This document shows positions 1 to 11,874 of a DNA stretch of 64,000 bases, piece by piece. Each line of letters opens with the position of its first letter. The stretch's first letter is position 1. Made by a program: the position numbers and the translations under genes. Source of the stretch: Ursus arctos (Eukaryota > Chordata > Mammalia > Carnivora > Ursidae). The stretch lies in the NCBI RefSeq assembly GCF_023065955.2, contig NW_026622974.1, positions 29,667,718 through 29,731,717 on the forward strand, written 5' to 3'. The notes beneath the pieces are model-generated. The model ran no database searches, was not told where the DNA came from, and saw nothing but the letters and a program-made list of their open reading frames with translations.

Positions 1-603
1 CTATTTCTACAGCTAATGTCGAAGAGATTATTGCCTATATTTTCTTCTAGGAATTTTATGGTTTCAGGTCTTACATTTAGATCTTTCATCTGTTTTGAAT
101 TTATTTTTGTGTACGGTGTAAGAAAGTGGTCTAGTGTCATTCTTTTGCATATAGCCATTTTGTTTTCCCAGCACCATTTGTTGAAGAGACTTTTTCCCAT
201 TGCATATTCTTGCCTCCTGTGTTGTAGATTGACTATGTAATCATGGGTTTATTTCTGGAATCTCTATTCTGCTCCATTAATCCATGTGTCCATTTTTGTG
301 TCAGTACCATACTGTTTTGATTACTACAGGTTTGTAGTGTATCTTGAAATCTAGGATTGTGATATTTCCAGTTTTATTCTTTTTCAAGATTGCTTTGGCT
401 ATTCAGGGTCTTTTGTGGTTCCATACAACTTTTACGATGACTTGTTCTAGTTATGTGAAAAATGCTATTGGTATTTTGATAAGGATTGCATTAAATCTGT
501 AGATTGCTTTGGGTAGTATGGAAATTTTAACAATATTGTTTGTCTCAATCTATGAGTATAGACTATCTTTCCATTTGTGTCATCTTCAGTTTTTTTCATC
601 AAT

Positions 604-819
604 TTTTTAAAAAGATTTATTTATTTATTTTAGAGACAGAAAGAGAGAGAGAGAGTGAGAGCAGGGGGAGGAGCAGAGGGAGAGGGAGAATAAGAATCCC
701 AAGGAGGCTCCACACCCAACATGGAGCCCAGCACAGGGCTCAGTCTCACCATTCTGAGATCACAACCCAAGCCCAAATCAAAGGTCAAACGCTCAACCAC
801 TGTGCCACCCAGGCACCCC
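604..819 (-). mobile_element. CAN-SINE (SINEC), older copy
   Basis: The reverse complement starts with the tRNA-like GGGTGCCTGGGTGGCACAG head, continues through a CT-rich body and ends in AAATAAATAAATCTTT. It is inserted in the L1. The 8-bp repeat tcatcaat flanks it (596-603 and 820-827) and looks like the remains of the target-site duplication. Many substitutions in the head and body suggest an older copy than the one at 16191. Confidence 0.92.
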
Positions 820-1721
820 TCATCAATGTTTTATAGTTTTCAAAGTACGGGTCTTTTATTTTCTTGGTTAAGTTTATTCCTAGGTATTTTATTCTTTTGG
901 TGCAATTTTAAATGGGGTTGTTTTCCCAATTTTTCTTTCTGCTACTTCATTATTAGTGTATAGAAATTCAGCAGATTTCTGTATTTTGATTTTGTACCCT
1001 GTGATTTTACTGAATTCATTTATCAATTCTAGCAGTTTTTTTGGTGGAGTCTTTTGGTTTTTCTATCTATAGCATCATGTCATCTGCAACTAGTGAAAAT
1101 TTTACTTCTTCCTTACCTATTTGGATGCCTTTTATTCCTTTTTGTTGTTTTATTGTTGTGGCTAGGACTTCCAGTACTATGTTGGATAAGAGTGGTGAGA
1201 GTGGACATCCTTTTCTTCTTCCTGATCTTAGAGGAAAAATTCTCAGTTTTTCACCATTCGAGTATGATGTTAGCTGTGGATTTTTCATATATGGCCTTTA
1301 TTATGTTGAGGTATGTTCCCTCTAAACCTACTTTGTTGAGGTTTTTATCATGAATGGATGTTATAGTTTGTCAAATGCTTTTTCTGTGTATTGAAATGAT
1401 CATATGGTTCTTATCCTTTCTCTTATTGATGTGATATATCACATTGATTGATTTGTGAATAGTGAAATACCTTTGCATCCCAAGAATAAGTCCCACTTGA
1501 TTGTGGAGAATGATTTTTTTTTTCCTTTTGCTAATGTTTTGTTGAGGATTTTAAGTCTATGTCCATCAGAGATATTGGCCTGTATTTTCCTTTTTTTATA
1601 ATGTCTTTCTCTGGTTTTAGTATCAGGGTAATGCTGGCCTCATTGAATGAATTTGGAAGCTTTCCTTCCTCTCTTAATATTTTGGAATAGTTTGAGAAGA
1701 ATAGGTATTAAATCTTCTTTA

Positions 1722-1930
1722 TTTTATTATTTTTTAAAGATTTTATTTATTTATTTGACAGAGAGAGAGAGAGAGACAGTGAGAGAGGGAACACAAACAG
1801 GGGGAGTGGAAGGGGGAGAAGCAGGCTCCCAGTGGAGGAGGGAGCCCGATGCAGGGCTTGATCCCAGGACCCTTGGATCATGACCTGAGCCAAAGGCAGA
1901 CACTTAACGACTGAGCCACACAAGTGCCCC
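1722..1930 (-). mobile_element. CAN-SINE (SINEC) inserted in L1
   Basis: Complete minus-strand SINE with the tRNA-like head at the right end and an A-rich AAATAAATAAAATCTTT tail at the left end. A 13-bp direct repeat taaatcttcttta (1709-1721 and 1931-1943) is an exact target-site duplication, so this is an intact retrotransposition event into an already present L1. Confidence 0.95.
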
Positions 1931-2620
1931 TAAATCTTCTTTAAATCTTTGGTAGAATATGTCAGTGAAGCCATCTGGTTCTGGACTTTTTTTTGTTAGG
2001 AATGTTTAAATTACTGTTTCAATTTCATTTCTAGTAATTGGTCTATTCAAATTTATATTCTTCCTGACTTAGTTTTGGGAATTTATGTTTCTAGGAATTT
2101 ACCCATTTCTTCTAGGTTGTCTACTTTTTTGGCATATAATTTTTCATAGGATTTTCTTATAATCCTTTATGTTTCTGTGGGGTTGGTTGTTAGTTGAAGA
2201 AATAAATTTCTTTTTAAATAAATAAAATAAATGTTATTTCTGATTTTATTTCGTTGAGTCCTCTCGAGTCTCACTTTCTCTCTTTGATGAGTCTGGCTAA
2301 AGGTTTATCAATTTTATTGATCTTTTCAAAGAATGAGCTCCTGGTTTCATTGATCTATATTGTTTTTTTAGTCTCTATACCATTTATTTCTGCTCTAATC
2401 TTTATTTTTTCCTTCCTTCTACTTGTTTTGGGCTTCATTTGTTCTTCTTTTTCTAGCTTTAGGTGTAAGGTAAGGTTGATTATTTGAGATTTTTCTTGCT
2501 TCTTGAGGTAGGCCTATATTGCTATAATATTTCCTTGTAGACACAGCTTTTGCTGCATCACAAATTTTGGACCATTGTGTTTTCATTTTTACTTCTCTAG
2601 GAAAAGAGTTTATACTTTTT

Positions 2621-3410
2621 GAAAAGAGATTAAATTTGCTCCTTATGAAGTTATTATCGATTGTCTTTAGAAGGAAAAGAGTGATCCAAATGGCAGGTAA
2701 ATATTCCTTTAATGTTTAATTTAAACCACAAACTTCCTTTTATAGTGGATGATCACCATGTATTAATGAGCACTTTTGTGGGGGTCTTAGAGCTATGCCT
2801 GGAGCTCTGAAGAGGACACAAAGGAGAAAAGAAGACAAAGGCTCTACCTCTAAGACTCCCCTTAGAAGAGACCATGAACTAAGTTGTATTGTCTTGTTTT
2901 TTGAGGTTTCATGAAATTCCACTGGTGTGTGAATGCAACATGAACTCTTGAGAACAAGTTATTTTGGGAAAGTGAACAGTAAGATGAGTTTCTTTTCTTA
3001 ATTATCTTATCTTATGCTATTGGTAGCGCGTTTGGTGCTTTCTAGGGCTGCTTGTGTATGTCCATACTTTATGTGTTTTCTAAGTATAAGACTTCCTCTC
3101 AAAAGTTGGAAGACTTTTAGTAGCATCGATCACACCATTTCCTACAAATACGGACAAATGTGGATGAGGCATACATGTATTCTTAAGATTAGAAGGATAT
3201 ATTGAATGGTTCCATGATGACAGTTATGTTAAAAGTGCATATCTTATAGTACCGTAACTGTTGGACATAGAAGTGAAGAAGAGGTAGAAAATTTTACTAG
3301 ATGCCCAGGGAAGTTTAAATTTATTGACACAAATCGCACACACGTATTTATGGCAGCTCTGGCCAGAGAATCTGGAGAGTTAGCCTCCAGAGGAAGCCAG
3401 GAGAGTTAAG
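2621..3410. other. No gene recognised
   Basis: AT-rich sequence with only short open frames. About 2761-2870 weakly resembles the antisense 3' end of L2 (gagcac..., ...aaggctctacctctaagactcc), too diverged to call. Confidence 0.4.
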
Positions 3411-3411
3411 G

Positions 3412-3497
3412 TGGTTGTGAAGATTAAATCAGGGCACAGGCAACGAATGCCTTGGCACTGTTTATGAAACGTAGTGGTTGCTCATAAATTCTTTGTT
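3412..3497 (+). mobile_element. MIR fragment, 3' part
   Basis: The stretch ttgtgaagattaaat ... tggttgctcataaattc matches the MIR 3' portion (ttgtgaggattaaatgag ... gctcaataaat) with heavy divergence. Only the tail region is recognisable. Confidence 0.5.
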
Positions 3498-3499
3498 AG

Positions 3500-5069
3500 A
3501 GCTCTCCAAAGAATTCATTAATAATTTAGAGACATTTTTTAAGCCTAGCAGAGTTAATATAATGGATATGCTTTATGTGTTGAAGGAGACCTGTACCTCC
3601 TATATTGGAAGTAGTGAAATATAGAATAAGGGCAATATTTATTGAGGCCCCTCTAAGTCAGAATGCTCAGGGCATAATTAAGTTCTGTTTTGTTGTTAAG
3701 ATTAAAGAATGAACAAAAGTTAGTCGGGTCACCTATTTAAAATAAATACACCTCACTTAACAATCTTATTCTGTTTATTTGATTCTAAATATAATGCAGG
3801 ATCATCATTACCGGTGAACAAAGAGGGTCCAGTGGCCAGGGGGATAGCCAAAGGGGAGAGTTTTTTTGTTTGTTTTTTAACTAGGAGTGACATCATTTCA
3901 TAGGCTACTAGTTGACTGTGGTTCACACATCTTGACTGAAACATTAGCATCTGAATGACAAATGAAAAGCCATTTGTCATTTGGTTGTGCTATTCAGAAT
4001 GGCAGATTCAAAGGGGCAAAGAAAACCTTGTGTTAGCAAAGTTTGTGACTTTGAATAAGGTAAGCTTCCATATTGGGAAACTTAATTTCCACATGTGGAA
4101 AAAATAGTTAAGATTTGTGTTGCATTTACAAATTGAAAAAAGGAACAAAGGAGTGGATGATAGTCCACTTTATAAAGTGGTTTTGCTTTCCTGCCACCTC
4201 TCCGGAGTTTATCCTAATATATATAATTTGTAAAACAATATCATCTAAAACTAAAGAACTTTGGTTAATGCTAAGTGGGATAGGAATATAGTAAATCCTT
4301 CCTGAGACAATTAAAAAAAAAAAAGCAGCAACACCTGAGGAAGTTTAATTACATTAAATAATTTAAGTGTAGATTTTTTTAAACCTTATACCTTTGACCA
4401 AAAGCATAAATAAGTAACCTATGAGATAAGTGGGTCTTGTATAATAGATGAATACTGAAAATTAAAACACATAAACTCTAGAATGCAGCACCTTATCCCA
4501 CCCCTTCTATTCTTCCTTGTAAATTCAAAATAAGAATAAATTTAATCTTTTCTAGCACCCATTTTAACTTGTCTTTTGCTAAATTACAGTCATAAAACAA
4601 ATTCTTTTATATAAAATTTCAAGAAAAGTGACAGAAAATTATATGATATATACACTACATATACATACATACACTATGTACTATACACTATGTGTACACT
4701 ATATACAATGTATTATATATGTAATTATATATACTACATATGATATAAGTTAAATTGTGGTACAAAAGAAGAACTTTACATATGCTCTTCATGTTTTGCA
4801 TGATGTATCTAAAAGCTATTGCATTACTTCTAATTACTAATTATAGCATTGCAGGGTGCTTTTTGGCAGTAAAGAGTTATACTTGCAAAAATAGACAAAT
4901 TCACTTAGTCCCATTAGCTGAAAGCTAATCTTTCATAAAATAAATTCCAACATGTAGTTTCTTCAGACAGGGAAAGGGTTATGCCTTGAAACATGGCAAA
5001 ATCAGGGATATGTATACATATAGAAATAGAACTATAAATGGACAATGTTGTATGAAGATCAAATAGAAT
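3500..5069. other. No gene recognised; AT-rich tract
   Basis: No coding signal. 3630-3680 (aatatttattgaggcccct...) may be an antisense L2 3' terminus. About 4640-4750 is an imperfect TA/TACAC-rich low-complexity tract (repeated tacacta, atatac, tacata words). Otherwise nothing recognisable. Confidence 0.45.
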
Positions 5070-5405
5070 CTTTTCCAAATTCAATCTCTTCCTATTCCTG
5101 AAGTGAAATTGCTGCTACATCTATATCTGGCTGCCCATCATCATACCATGACCTAGTTCTTCCTAGAACAATTCAAACCATGTCTCCAACATCCCTTCCC
5201 TCATGCCTCTTATCTTCTCTTTACCGTAAATCTCTTGCTTCACCCAGATGGCTACCCTACTGTCCTTCAGAGAACCACTGCTACTTCCCAGGTTTCTCTC
5301 TCCCCTTCCTGTCTCCTTCACATCGAAGACCCATCTCTTTTGAAAAGCGATCCCAGTGATTTCTTAATCCTCTGAACTCTGTAACACATTACTTATGCCA
5401 TAATC
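5070..5405 (+). mobile_element. Probable L2 LINE 3' fragment
   Basis: The CT-rich plus strand follows the order expected for the L2 3' region: cttcccaggtttctctc, then tcacatcgaagacccatctctt, gatcccagtgatttc, and cctctgaactctgtaacacattacttatgcc. It is too diverged to be sure. It contains no open frame of interest. Confidence 0.45.
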
Positions 5406-5563
5406 TTGGTACTTGATTTAATATAGTATAAATTTTTTTAGTTAGTAAACTCCTATTATGCAAGGCATCAGGCCACTGTCTTATGTATATAGTATCATTT
5501 TAATTAAGGATAGAAAAATGTATAAAGGAAGGATTCAAGGAAATGGTTATGATTTAATATTTT

Positions 5564-5607
5564 TGTATATATATGTGTGTGTTTGTGTATATATATGTAT
5601 ATACATA
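5564..5607. repeat. TA/TG low-complexity tract
   Basis: Alternating purine-pyrimidine run (tatatatatgtgtgtgtttgtg followed by tatatatatgtatatac), an imperfect TA/TG microsatellite. The short open frames over it are artefacts of the repeat. Confidence 0.85.
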
Positions 5608-5609
5608 AT

Positions 5610-6199
5610 TTTCTACAATGAGCATATATATCTAGAGGAAAAAAGGGAAAAAAACTTGAAATATAAATGAGAAAAGAGTCTCTCAGACAATGTCTAATCA
5701 CGAAGTTATTTACATGAAATAGTTAGGGGTAGGCAATATATTTTTTGAAGAACTTAAATGTAAAAGTGAAATATTTTTTAATGAACTTTCAAGAAAGCAG
5801 GTTGGATATTTTCGTTACTATTGTTTCATGTAAGTGAAATTAAAAAGTATAATTCCATACAGATTATTACAGATTATCTAGCTAAAGAGAAACGTTTCTT
5901 CTACAACTCTGAGTAGTTGGGTAGAAAGCAGGTTACTTTAATCCCACGCTTACTATTTGCAGAGACTCAAGAGGAAGGGAAGCTTGAAGTCCCAGGCTCT
6001 GCAAGCTTCTCTCTGCTGCGGTGGGTGAGGCATGAGGGCCTTTGTCAGAGCATATTCATGAATCTTTGGGTAAGGGCAGCTGTGGAAAGGAGTAGGCGGT
6101 GAAATGTAAATTGTTCTGCACAATGAAGTGAGAAAGTGGAGCTTCTGGAAGGGAATCCAGAAAACAAGCTGGGAGATGTGAGGAGACTCTGGAGACTCA
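5610..6199. other. No gene recognised
   Basis: Unremarkable sequence with a few short open frames and no recognisable repeat or exon. Confidence 0.4.
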
Positions 6200-6312
6200 T
6201 TGCTTTAATTGACAAGTATTTATTGAGTGCCTAACATGGGCAGGCACTGTCCTAGGTATTGGAGGTTCAGTAAAAATCTGCCCTAGGGGAGTTTATATTC
6301 TAGTGGGCAGGA
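6200..6312 (-). mobile_element. L2 LINE 3' terminus
   Basis: The plus strand reads aagtatttattgagtgcctaacatgggcaggcactgtcctaggtattgg ... gagtttatattctagtgg in separate short pieces. This is the reverse complement of the L2 3' end (cagtgcctggcacatagtaggcgctcaataaat). Confidence 0.75.
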
Positions 6313-6319
6313 GGCTGAA

Positions 6320-6799
6320 GCCTGAGCGGTTTTTTGGGGGGAGTAGGGGTGAGGTGAGGGTGCTAGAGGACTTTTAAGAAAAGGGATGTTCAATGTTTTG
6401 TGCATTGCTGCCATGTTGCCCCAAATTTCTAGCAAAGGTGCAGTGTTTCCAAATGCTGTGTGAAAGAGATTTAGGATTATATTGGGGCTGAGACAAAGAA
6501 GTGAGACTAGAAAGCTGGCAGCTCAATCAGACACTGTGGTGGAGACTGCCCAGTCCTTGTGTTCATCGTCCTCAGTACCTCCCACTGCACCCCACATTCC
6601 CCTGTTGTTGTGATGTGCTGAGTACGCCAGGAGCCAAGGCTACGTGCACTGCCTGTATCACAAAGCCGGAAAGAGGCAGCTCTTCTGCTTTTCTGTTTTA
6701 ATTTGTTGGAGAGTTATCCAAGTCACCTTGCCTATGCAGTGATATTTTGCAAGGTTTACCAAAAATAGTTGTTTCCATTTTAGTTTGTGGTCTCTGCCT
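6320..6799. other. No gene recognised
   Basis: Non-coding by eye; short open frames only. May hold more diverged L2, not assignable. Confidence 0.35.
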
Positions 6800-7240
6800 C
6801 TTTATCTTCTCTGCTTAAAACTTTTCAATGGCTTCGCACTACCCTCAGGGTATGGGCCCATATCCTTAAAATGAGGTATAGGAGGCATGTAAATCCAGTG
6901 TCCACTGATTCCCGCTTTGGCCCTACTGGAGTTGAGTCCATCAAACGGATCCTTAGGGGCTTTGCATGACTTTATCTCTCAAATCTTTGCTCCTGGCCCC
7001 TGCCTGGTTAAATTGTAATTTCATTGTCTCTTCTCCAGAAAAGCTTTGTTTCCCTAGGCTAGATCTGCCTATGAAATGCTCTTGCAGTGCCCCGCAGCTC
7101 CTCACGCACTGATTTCACCCGTAGTAGCCTGCCGTGTAGTGCCTAGTTTCTGTGCTAGACTAAGTATCCGTTGTTCACTGACCAGCCTCATCTTGCTTAC
7201 CGCTGTATCCTTGGAGCTCACCACAGTGCAAAGTGGGAGC
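6800..7240 (+). mobile_element. L2 LINE fragment, 3' coding end and UTR
   Basis: Starts with gcttaaaacttttcaatggctt, matching the L2 word for 'cttaaaatccttcaatggctccc'. It continues in L2 order through ctctcaaatctttgctcctggcc, gaaatgctcttgcagtgcc and gcttaccgctgtatccttggagc. It runs opposite to the L2 terminus at 6200-6312, so the two are separate elements. Confidence 0.7.
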
Positions 7241-7244
7241 TTCA

Positions 7245-8640
7245 CAGTGTAGACAGCAGTCCCTGTGGGCCTGGAGGTCAGTTAAAGTGACAGACTCTAA
7301 ACTGTCTTTGGAATCTGCTTCCTTTCCCACCATCCAGGGGCTTTGTGCCTGGGCAGGCTTTTCTCGACTAGGCTGGATACACTCCCAGGAGACTCCTTAC
7401 AGCTTCGTGTTACACATTCTGTTTCGCTTGTTTGGGCTCAGGATGGGACATTGGGTGCAATTCATTTGTAAATGTTCAGCATAAAAAAAAAAAAACACAG
7501 GATGCCCACACAGAGATAAAAGTTAGTTAACCACAGAGGACCAACAGCTCTGCATGATCAACCAATAGTGTCCGGACACTAACTGACTTGTTACTCTTCT
7601 CAGGGCAAGGAAAGCAAACGCTTGCCTGTGATAATAACTGTCACAGCTTTGGCTTTGGGACTTTGGGATTGTTAGTGTGGGTGCAAAATAACTTGTATTC
7701 TGGTAAGGCCCTGAATTGTATAAGCTATGCAGTTTCCTTCACTCACATCTTCCCAAATTACATTACTCAGTTTGACACACAGTGTTCTGTTTACTCTTTA
7801 CAGAATTGCCTTCAAGGTGTCCGACATTTCTTTCTTCTTGCAATCCGTAATGCTCCTTCCTTTGCACCTTATCTCCTCTCGCCTATCATCTGCCTCTTCA
7901 CCAGGGTTCTGTGACACACCTCTAGCTTTTAGTTTTATTTTATATTCATTTTTTTCAGCCCATAATCCTACAGAGAGCTGGTTGTCGTTTTTATGTAGAC
8001 TCTGGCCTTGATGCATCTATTTTCCCTATCAGAGGCTCCAGAATCCTTGGGGATCCAAGAGGCAGAGTGGGGAGAAACCACCTGTGGGAAAAGCTACTTC
8101 AGCTGTACAGCAAAGGGCCCTTGTCTGTGAGCCTAGTGAGCTCTCCACATCAATCTTTTCAGTTCTGCCTACAGACACCGGCAGCCATGCTGTGCTCTAA
8201 CGTGGAGGGCAATATGTGTGCTGACTGACAGAAAAACACATCTACATCAAATCCTTTCCTGACCACCCCATAAATTTTAACAAACTGGGTGGAACTCTAG
8301 GCCCTGCTTACCAGAGGGTAATTTGGAATGGTCTGTTTTTATTAACGCTGATATCAGGTGTTGTATCAGTTCTGTTTTAAATGCACTGTCAGGCCATGTG
8401 ACATGTGCCAATTAAGCTTGCAAAAAATTGAATTTGACTTGAATTATTTTATCTTGTACAGAGATAGTTTCCTAGAGCCGTTAACGTATAAGAGAGAAAA
8501 AAATTGGAAAAGTTACACGTTTCTTTCTCTTTTTTGAAATGGATCACGAAATCTAATTTGAATAACAACTTTAAGAAATTACATGCTGTTTCTACTTGAT
8601 GTTGCACAAAAGCTTTGCCTCTTCTCCTTGTTGGCCACCT
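7245..8640. other. No gene recognised
   Basis: Slightly GC-richer than its surroundings. A 13-bp A-run lies at about 7483-7495. An imperfect inverted repeat (ctgtga ... tcacag) lies near 7626-7646. Open frames of up to 108 codons show no recognisable domain. Nothing identifies an exon. Confidence 0.4.
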
Positions 8641-8642
8641 CT

Positions 8643-8656
8643 GTTGTCATGGCAAC
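8643..8656. promoter_or_regulatory. RFX X-box-like palindrome
   Basis: GTTGTCATGGCAAC differs at one base from the symmetric X-box GTTGCCATGGCAAC bound by RFX-family winged-helix factors. The similarity extends to an 18-bp near-perfect inverted repeat (8641-8658, one mismatch). It lies outside any repeat I recognise. Sequence alone cannot show occupancy. Confidence 0.45.
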
Positions 8657-8659
8657 AGT

Positions 8660-10387
8660 TGCACTTTCACAGATGCAGCAGTGTGTTTGCTGAGCAGGAA
8701 GACAAGACCGCTGCTTATTACAATAATTATTGAAGAACAGGTGTCATTAACATAAGACTCATTGTCAAACTCATTTAAAAAAGGACAAAATGGAATATTG
8801 CCATCACATGAGATCAGGAAAATATTGGGACAATAATAGCATAAATATGTAAGACACTTGAGTGTACAGAGCTTTTTTGTGTGGACTAATTCAATATAAA
8901 TATAAAAATGTATGGAATATAAACATAGGATCATTAAAATTTCGCCCTGGAAACTTAACCGAAATAATCTAGTATAAACTCTTAACTTGTTCTAATGCAA
9001 AAAAAAAAAAAAAAAAGTACTGTTTCTCAGCAAGCTGCATGTATAATTTCTCATGGAAAATCAATGAACTCTAGAAATTTATATTGATATCAGGAGAAAC
9101 GCAGTGCTAATCTAAGTGGACATGATAAGGTTTCAAATTCACCTCCTTACTAATGAAATAAATATATTTTCTCATAATATCTGAGAAGCTTCTGATTGGA
9201 GTACACGTTTTTATGGTAATGAGCCATTACATCTAGGGAAGTAATCTCAATTGGGCAAAGTAATTGAGTTTTTAATACAATTTTTTCTTGCATATGTGAG
9301 ATAACTAATTATTTCTCGCTGAAAATGAAGGTGAAGTTGAGCCAAATTGTGTTATTCTTGAAGGTATAAAGAATGACTCTGAGCAAAAGAGCAGTTGCTG
9401 GTAGCCCTCTAAACTCTCTTATTCATCCTTAAAAATCATCTAATAATATTCTCCTTTGGAATTACTTGAAAATAAATGGGCTGGGTAAGAGTCTTTCAAT
9501 TTCAAGAGAACTCAGGATTTAGGTGAAGTGCTAATGAATAGTTCGTGAACCAACAGTGAGTCTGCCAACAGCTTTAATAATGTCCCTGAAATCCTGGGGC
9601 ATCTCTCCCCTCACAATGTGGTTATTATAAGGTTGTACTTTCAGTGACTTCTCCAAGGTTTAAGCTTTTCCTTTTCTAACATTTATAGGACATTTTCAAC
9701 ATAAGAGGCACTGTTAGATTTGCCAGTTTCAGAAAAGTAAATGATATTTTCATGTCAATTCCTGTTGTGGAATTCTATCAGCTATGTCTTGGCATTGTTT
9801 CTAAGCACATTTTTTTTTTTTTCATTTTAAGTGTGTAGATTTTCCTTTACTGATAAAAGATGATGATGAAATTGATATGTAGATTGTAGGATCAGATTCA
9901 TTATTCCACACTGAATAATAGGATTTACTTTGTAGATACAAAACGAATGGGAAAATGTGGATTTAGGGACTTACTATATTACTTTGCATCAAAGTTAACA
10001 TTTAATTTGAAAGAAATTTTTTTAGAATGTTGAGCCATTGGGACTAACTGAAATTTCATTGTATAAGAGTGGAGAAGGCGTGAGAGGCAGGGAAGATTTG
10101 GGGACCATGGTATAACCAAATAATGAAGGAGTTTGCAGATATTTAATATTATGGCAATTTTTATACCAAATATTTAGCCAATGGACGAATTAAAAGCAAC
10201 AACTCAATTTAGCATATACTCTCAAAAGGCCATCAATCTAAACAACTTGTGGCTCCAAATCAGTCATGAGCATGTCAATAATTACGACAGTTAGCTTTAC
10301 ACCCAGTTCTAAAGGATTTCAGCTAGTGAAAAGAAAAACCGTGGTATGTGAATGCATGAGAACCATGTATGCATAAAAAGCAATTAA
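8660..10387. other. No gene recognised
   Basis: AT-rich. An A-run of about 18 bases lies near 9000-9017 and a T-run near 9811-9822. No recognisable element and no coding signal. Confidence 0.4.
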
Positions 10388-10622
10388 ATCTAGTGGTTAA
10401 AAGAATGAACTTTGGAGTCAGAGAGGAATCTAATCCATGCCTAGATGCTTACATGTTCTGAAACTTTAGGTAAGTTAAACTTTCCATGCCTCTCAGTTTT
10501 AATGCTATGGAATGGGAATAATACTTTCTAACTCATAGGATTGAGTATCAATGTGTTAAAAAAAGTATGTATAGGTATACTTGCATATAATAAGTACTAA
10601 ACAGTAGTAATAATAGTTATTA
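10388..10622 (+). mobile_element. MIR SINE, near full length
   Basis: Follows MIR from head to tail: tctagtggttaaaagaatgaactttggagtcagag, then the diverged core, aactttaggtaagttaaactttccatgcctcag-type words, ggaatgggaataata, actcataggattg and a trailing ataataagtacta. It is an ancient mammalian tRNA-derived SINE. Confidence 0.85.
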
Positions 10623-10752
10623 TTTTGATAGGCTTAGTGAATTTTTGTATGGTGGAAATAAAATATCGTTAACTCCTTTTCACTTCAGTAAAAATACTTT
10701 TGTTCTAAGAAGTAAATGAAGAAGAACAATAACTAAGATAGTGAAGGTTTTT

Positions 10753-10950
10753 TTTTTTTAAGATTTTATTTATTTGAGAGAGAGAGAGCACGAGCATAAG
10801 CGGGGGTGGGGGGAGGGGCAGAGGGAGAGGGAGAAGCAGGCTCCCCGCTGACCAGGGAGCTCAACACAGGGCTGGATCCCAGGACCCTGGGATCATGACC
10901 TGAGCCGAATGGAGGCAGATGCTTTACCAACTGAGACACCCAGGTGCCCC
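10753..10950 (-). mobile_element. CAN-SINE (SINEC)
   Basis: Minus-strand SINE with the tail (ttaagattttatttattt on the plus strand) at the left and the head (...gacacccaggtgcccc) at the right. An imperfect target-site duplication flanks it: agatagtgaaggtttt at 10736-10751 and agatatcgaagttttt at 10951-10966. The B-box region of the tRNA-like head is still visible. Confidence 0.94.
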
Positions 10951-10967
10951 AGATATCGAAGTTTTTA

Positions 10968-11757
10968 AAAGAGACTTTTGGATTACTATACAGAGGCTTA
11001 TTGTAACTCTTATAAAATATACACATTATATTCTTCACTGTCTAACAGACTTTAACGTTGTCAGTCATAAACGTACCTGGACAATGGGCAATAAAGAATT
11101 TTGAGCTTTCTGCTAGGGAGCTAAAATATGTGACTATTTTTATCTTGAGTGATAAATAAGAAAGATGACCCAGCTACTGTATGGTGCCACTTCTTTGACA
11201 TAATTGCAGTGCTGGCTCCTAGGTTAGAAGGCTCCCGTCTGGATCGCTGGCTCTGTGCCTTGCTACGTGCAGTGGTATGCTGGTAACCTGGCTCTCCCAA
11301 CAACCGTAACAAAATGACCGTCACAGCAGCAAAAGCCCAGACTTGTAGCATTTGCCAGTTTTCACGGGGTAGGTACCTCCACCATGGCTGATTTCAACTG
11401 TAATTCCTAAGTATTTAACAATTAGTTCTCTCCAAGAGGAGCCAGCTCCTGCACATCCTGTGCCATAATGTGTCTCAGTTTGAGACGCAGATTTGATCTC
11501 ATCTCCAAATTTAAAGTGGAAGGAGCTAACATTTCCCTTATTGGAATGTTAAATAAGAACAAATGCTTGTGCACAGACTTGATGGACTCAAAGAAGAGAA
11601 AAAGTCAGTTAAATACTTTTTTTGACTGTCCATGCACATGGAAGTTCAACAGTCAAAGACATGATGATATAAAAGGCTTTCTGTAGGTTTTTATGATTCT
11701 GAGGAGGGAGCAATTTATCTCCATAAAAAGACACTTATACGTGCCCCCCACCTAGTA

Positions 11758-11760
<3 letters not shown>
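10968..11760. other. No gene recognised
   Basis: The portion 11180-11420 (gctggctcctaggttagaagg ... catttgccagttttcacgg) has the feel of an old dispersed repeat, but I cannot place it in a family. No exon signal. Confidence 0.35.
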
Positions 11761-11761
<1 letters not shown>

Positions 11762-11794
<33 letters not shown>

Positions 11795-11873
11795 TTGGAT
11801 TATCCTTGATAATAATTGGATTAGCTATAAAGACAGAGCTTCTCCAATCAGATATGTGTGTGTGTGTGTGTGT
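11762..11873. repeat. Two TG microsatellite tracts with a spacer
   Basis: About 16 TG units at 11762-11793 and about 9-10 at 11855-11873, separated by roughly 60 bases. The spacer begins with gattgga and ends with tccaatc, a short inverted repeat next to the two tracts. The open frame here simply encodes the repeat. Confidence 0.95.
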
Positions 11874-11874
11874 A

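Larger units (their letters stand above)
1..2620 (-). mobile_element. L1 LINE, ORF2 segment, interrupted by two SINEs
   Basis: Read on the minus strand this is the endonuclease-to-C-terminal part of L1 ORF2. Its 3' end lies beyond the left window edge and its 5' truncation is near 2620. The clearest coding remnant is at 1067-1288 (minus). It shows the reverse transcriptase block [15 protein letters not shown], the [15 protein letters not shown] stretch and the catalytic motif as VADD, where active L1s have FADD. Frameshifts and stops break the rest, and two SINEs (604-819 and 1722-1930) interrupt it. The element cannot encode a working protein. The region reappears as a related copy at 54513-54965. 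Confidence 0.93.

Noticed and set aside
11762..11873. CRISPR-like spaced repeats
   Set aside because: These are TG microsatellites in mammalian DNA; there is no repeat-spacer architecture anywhere in the window.
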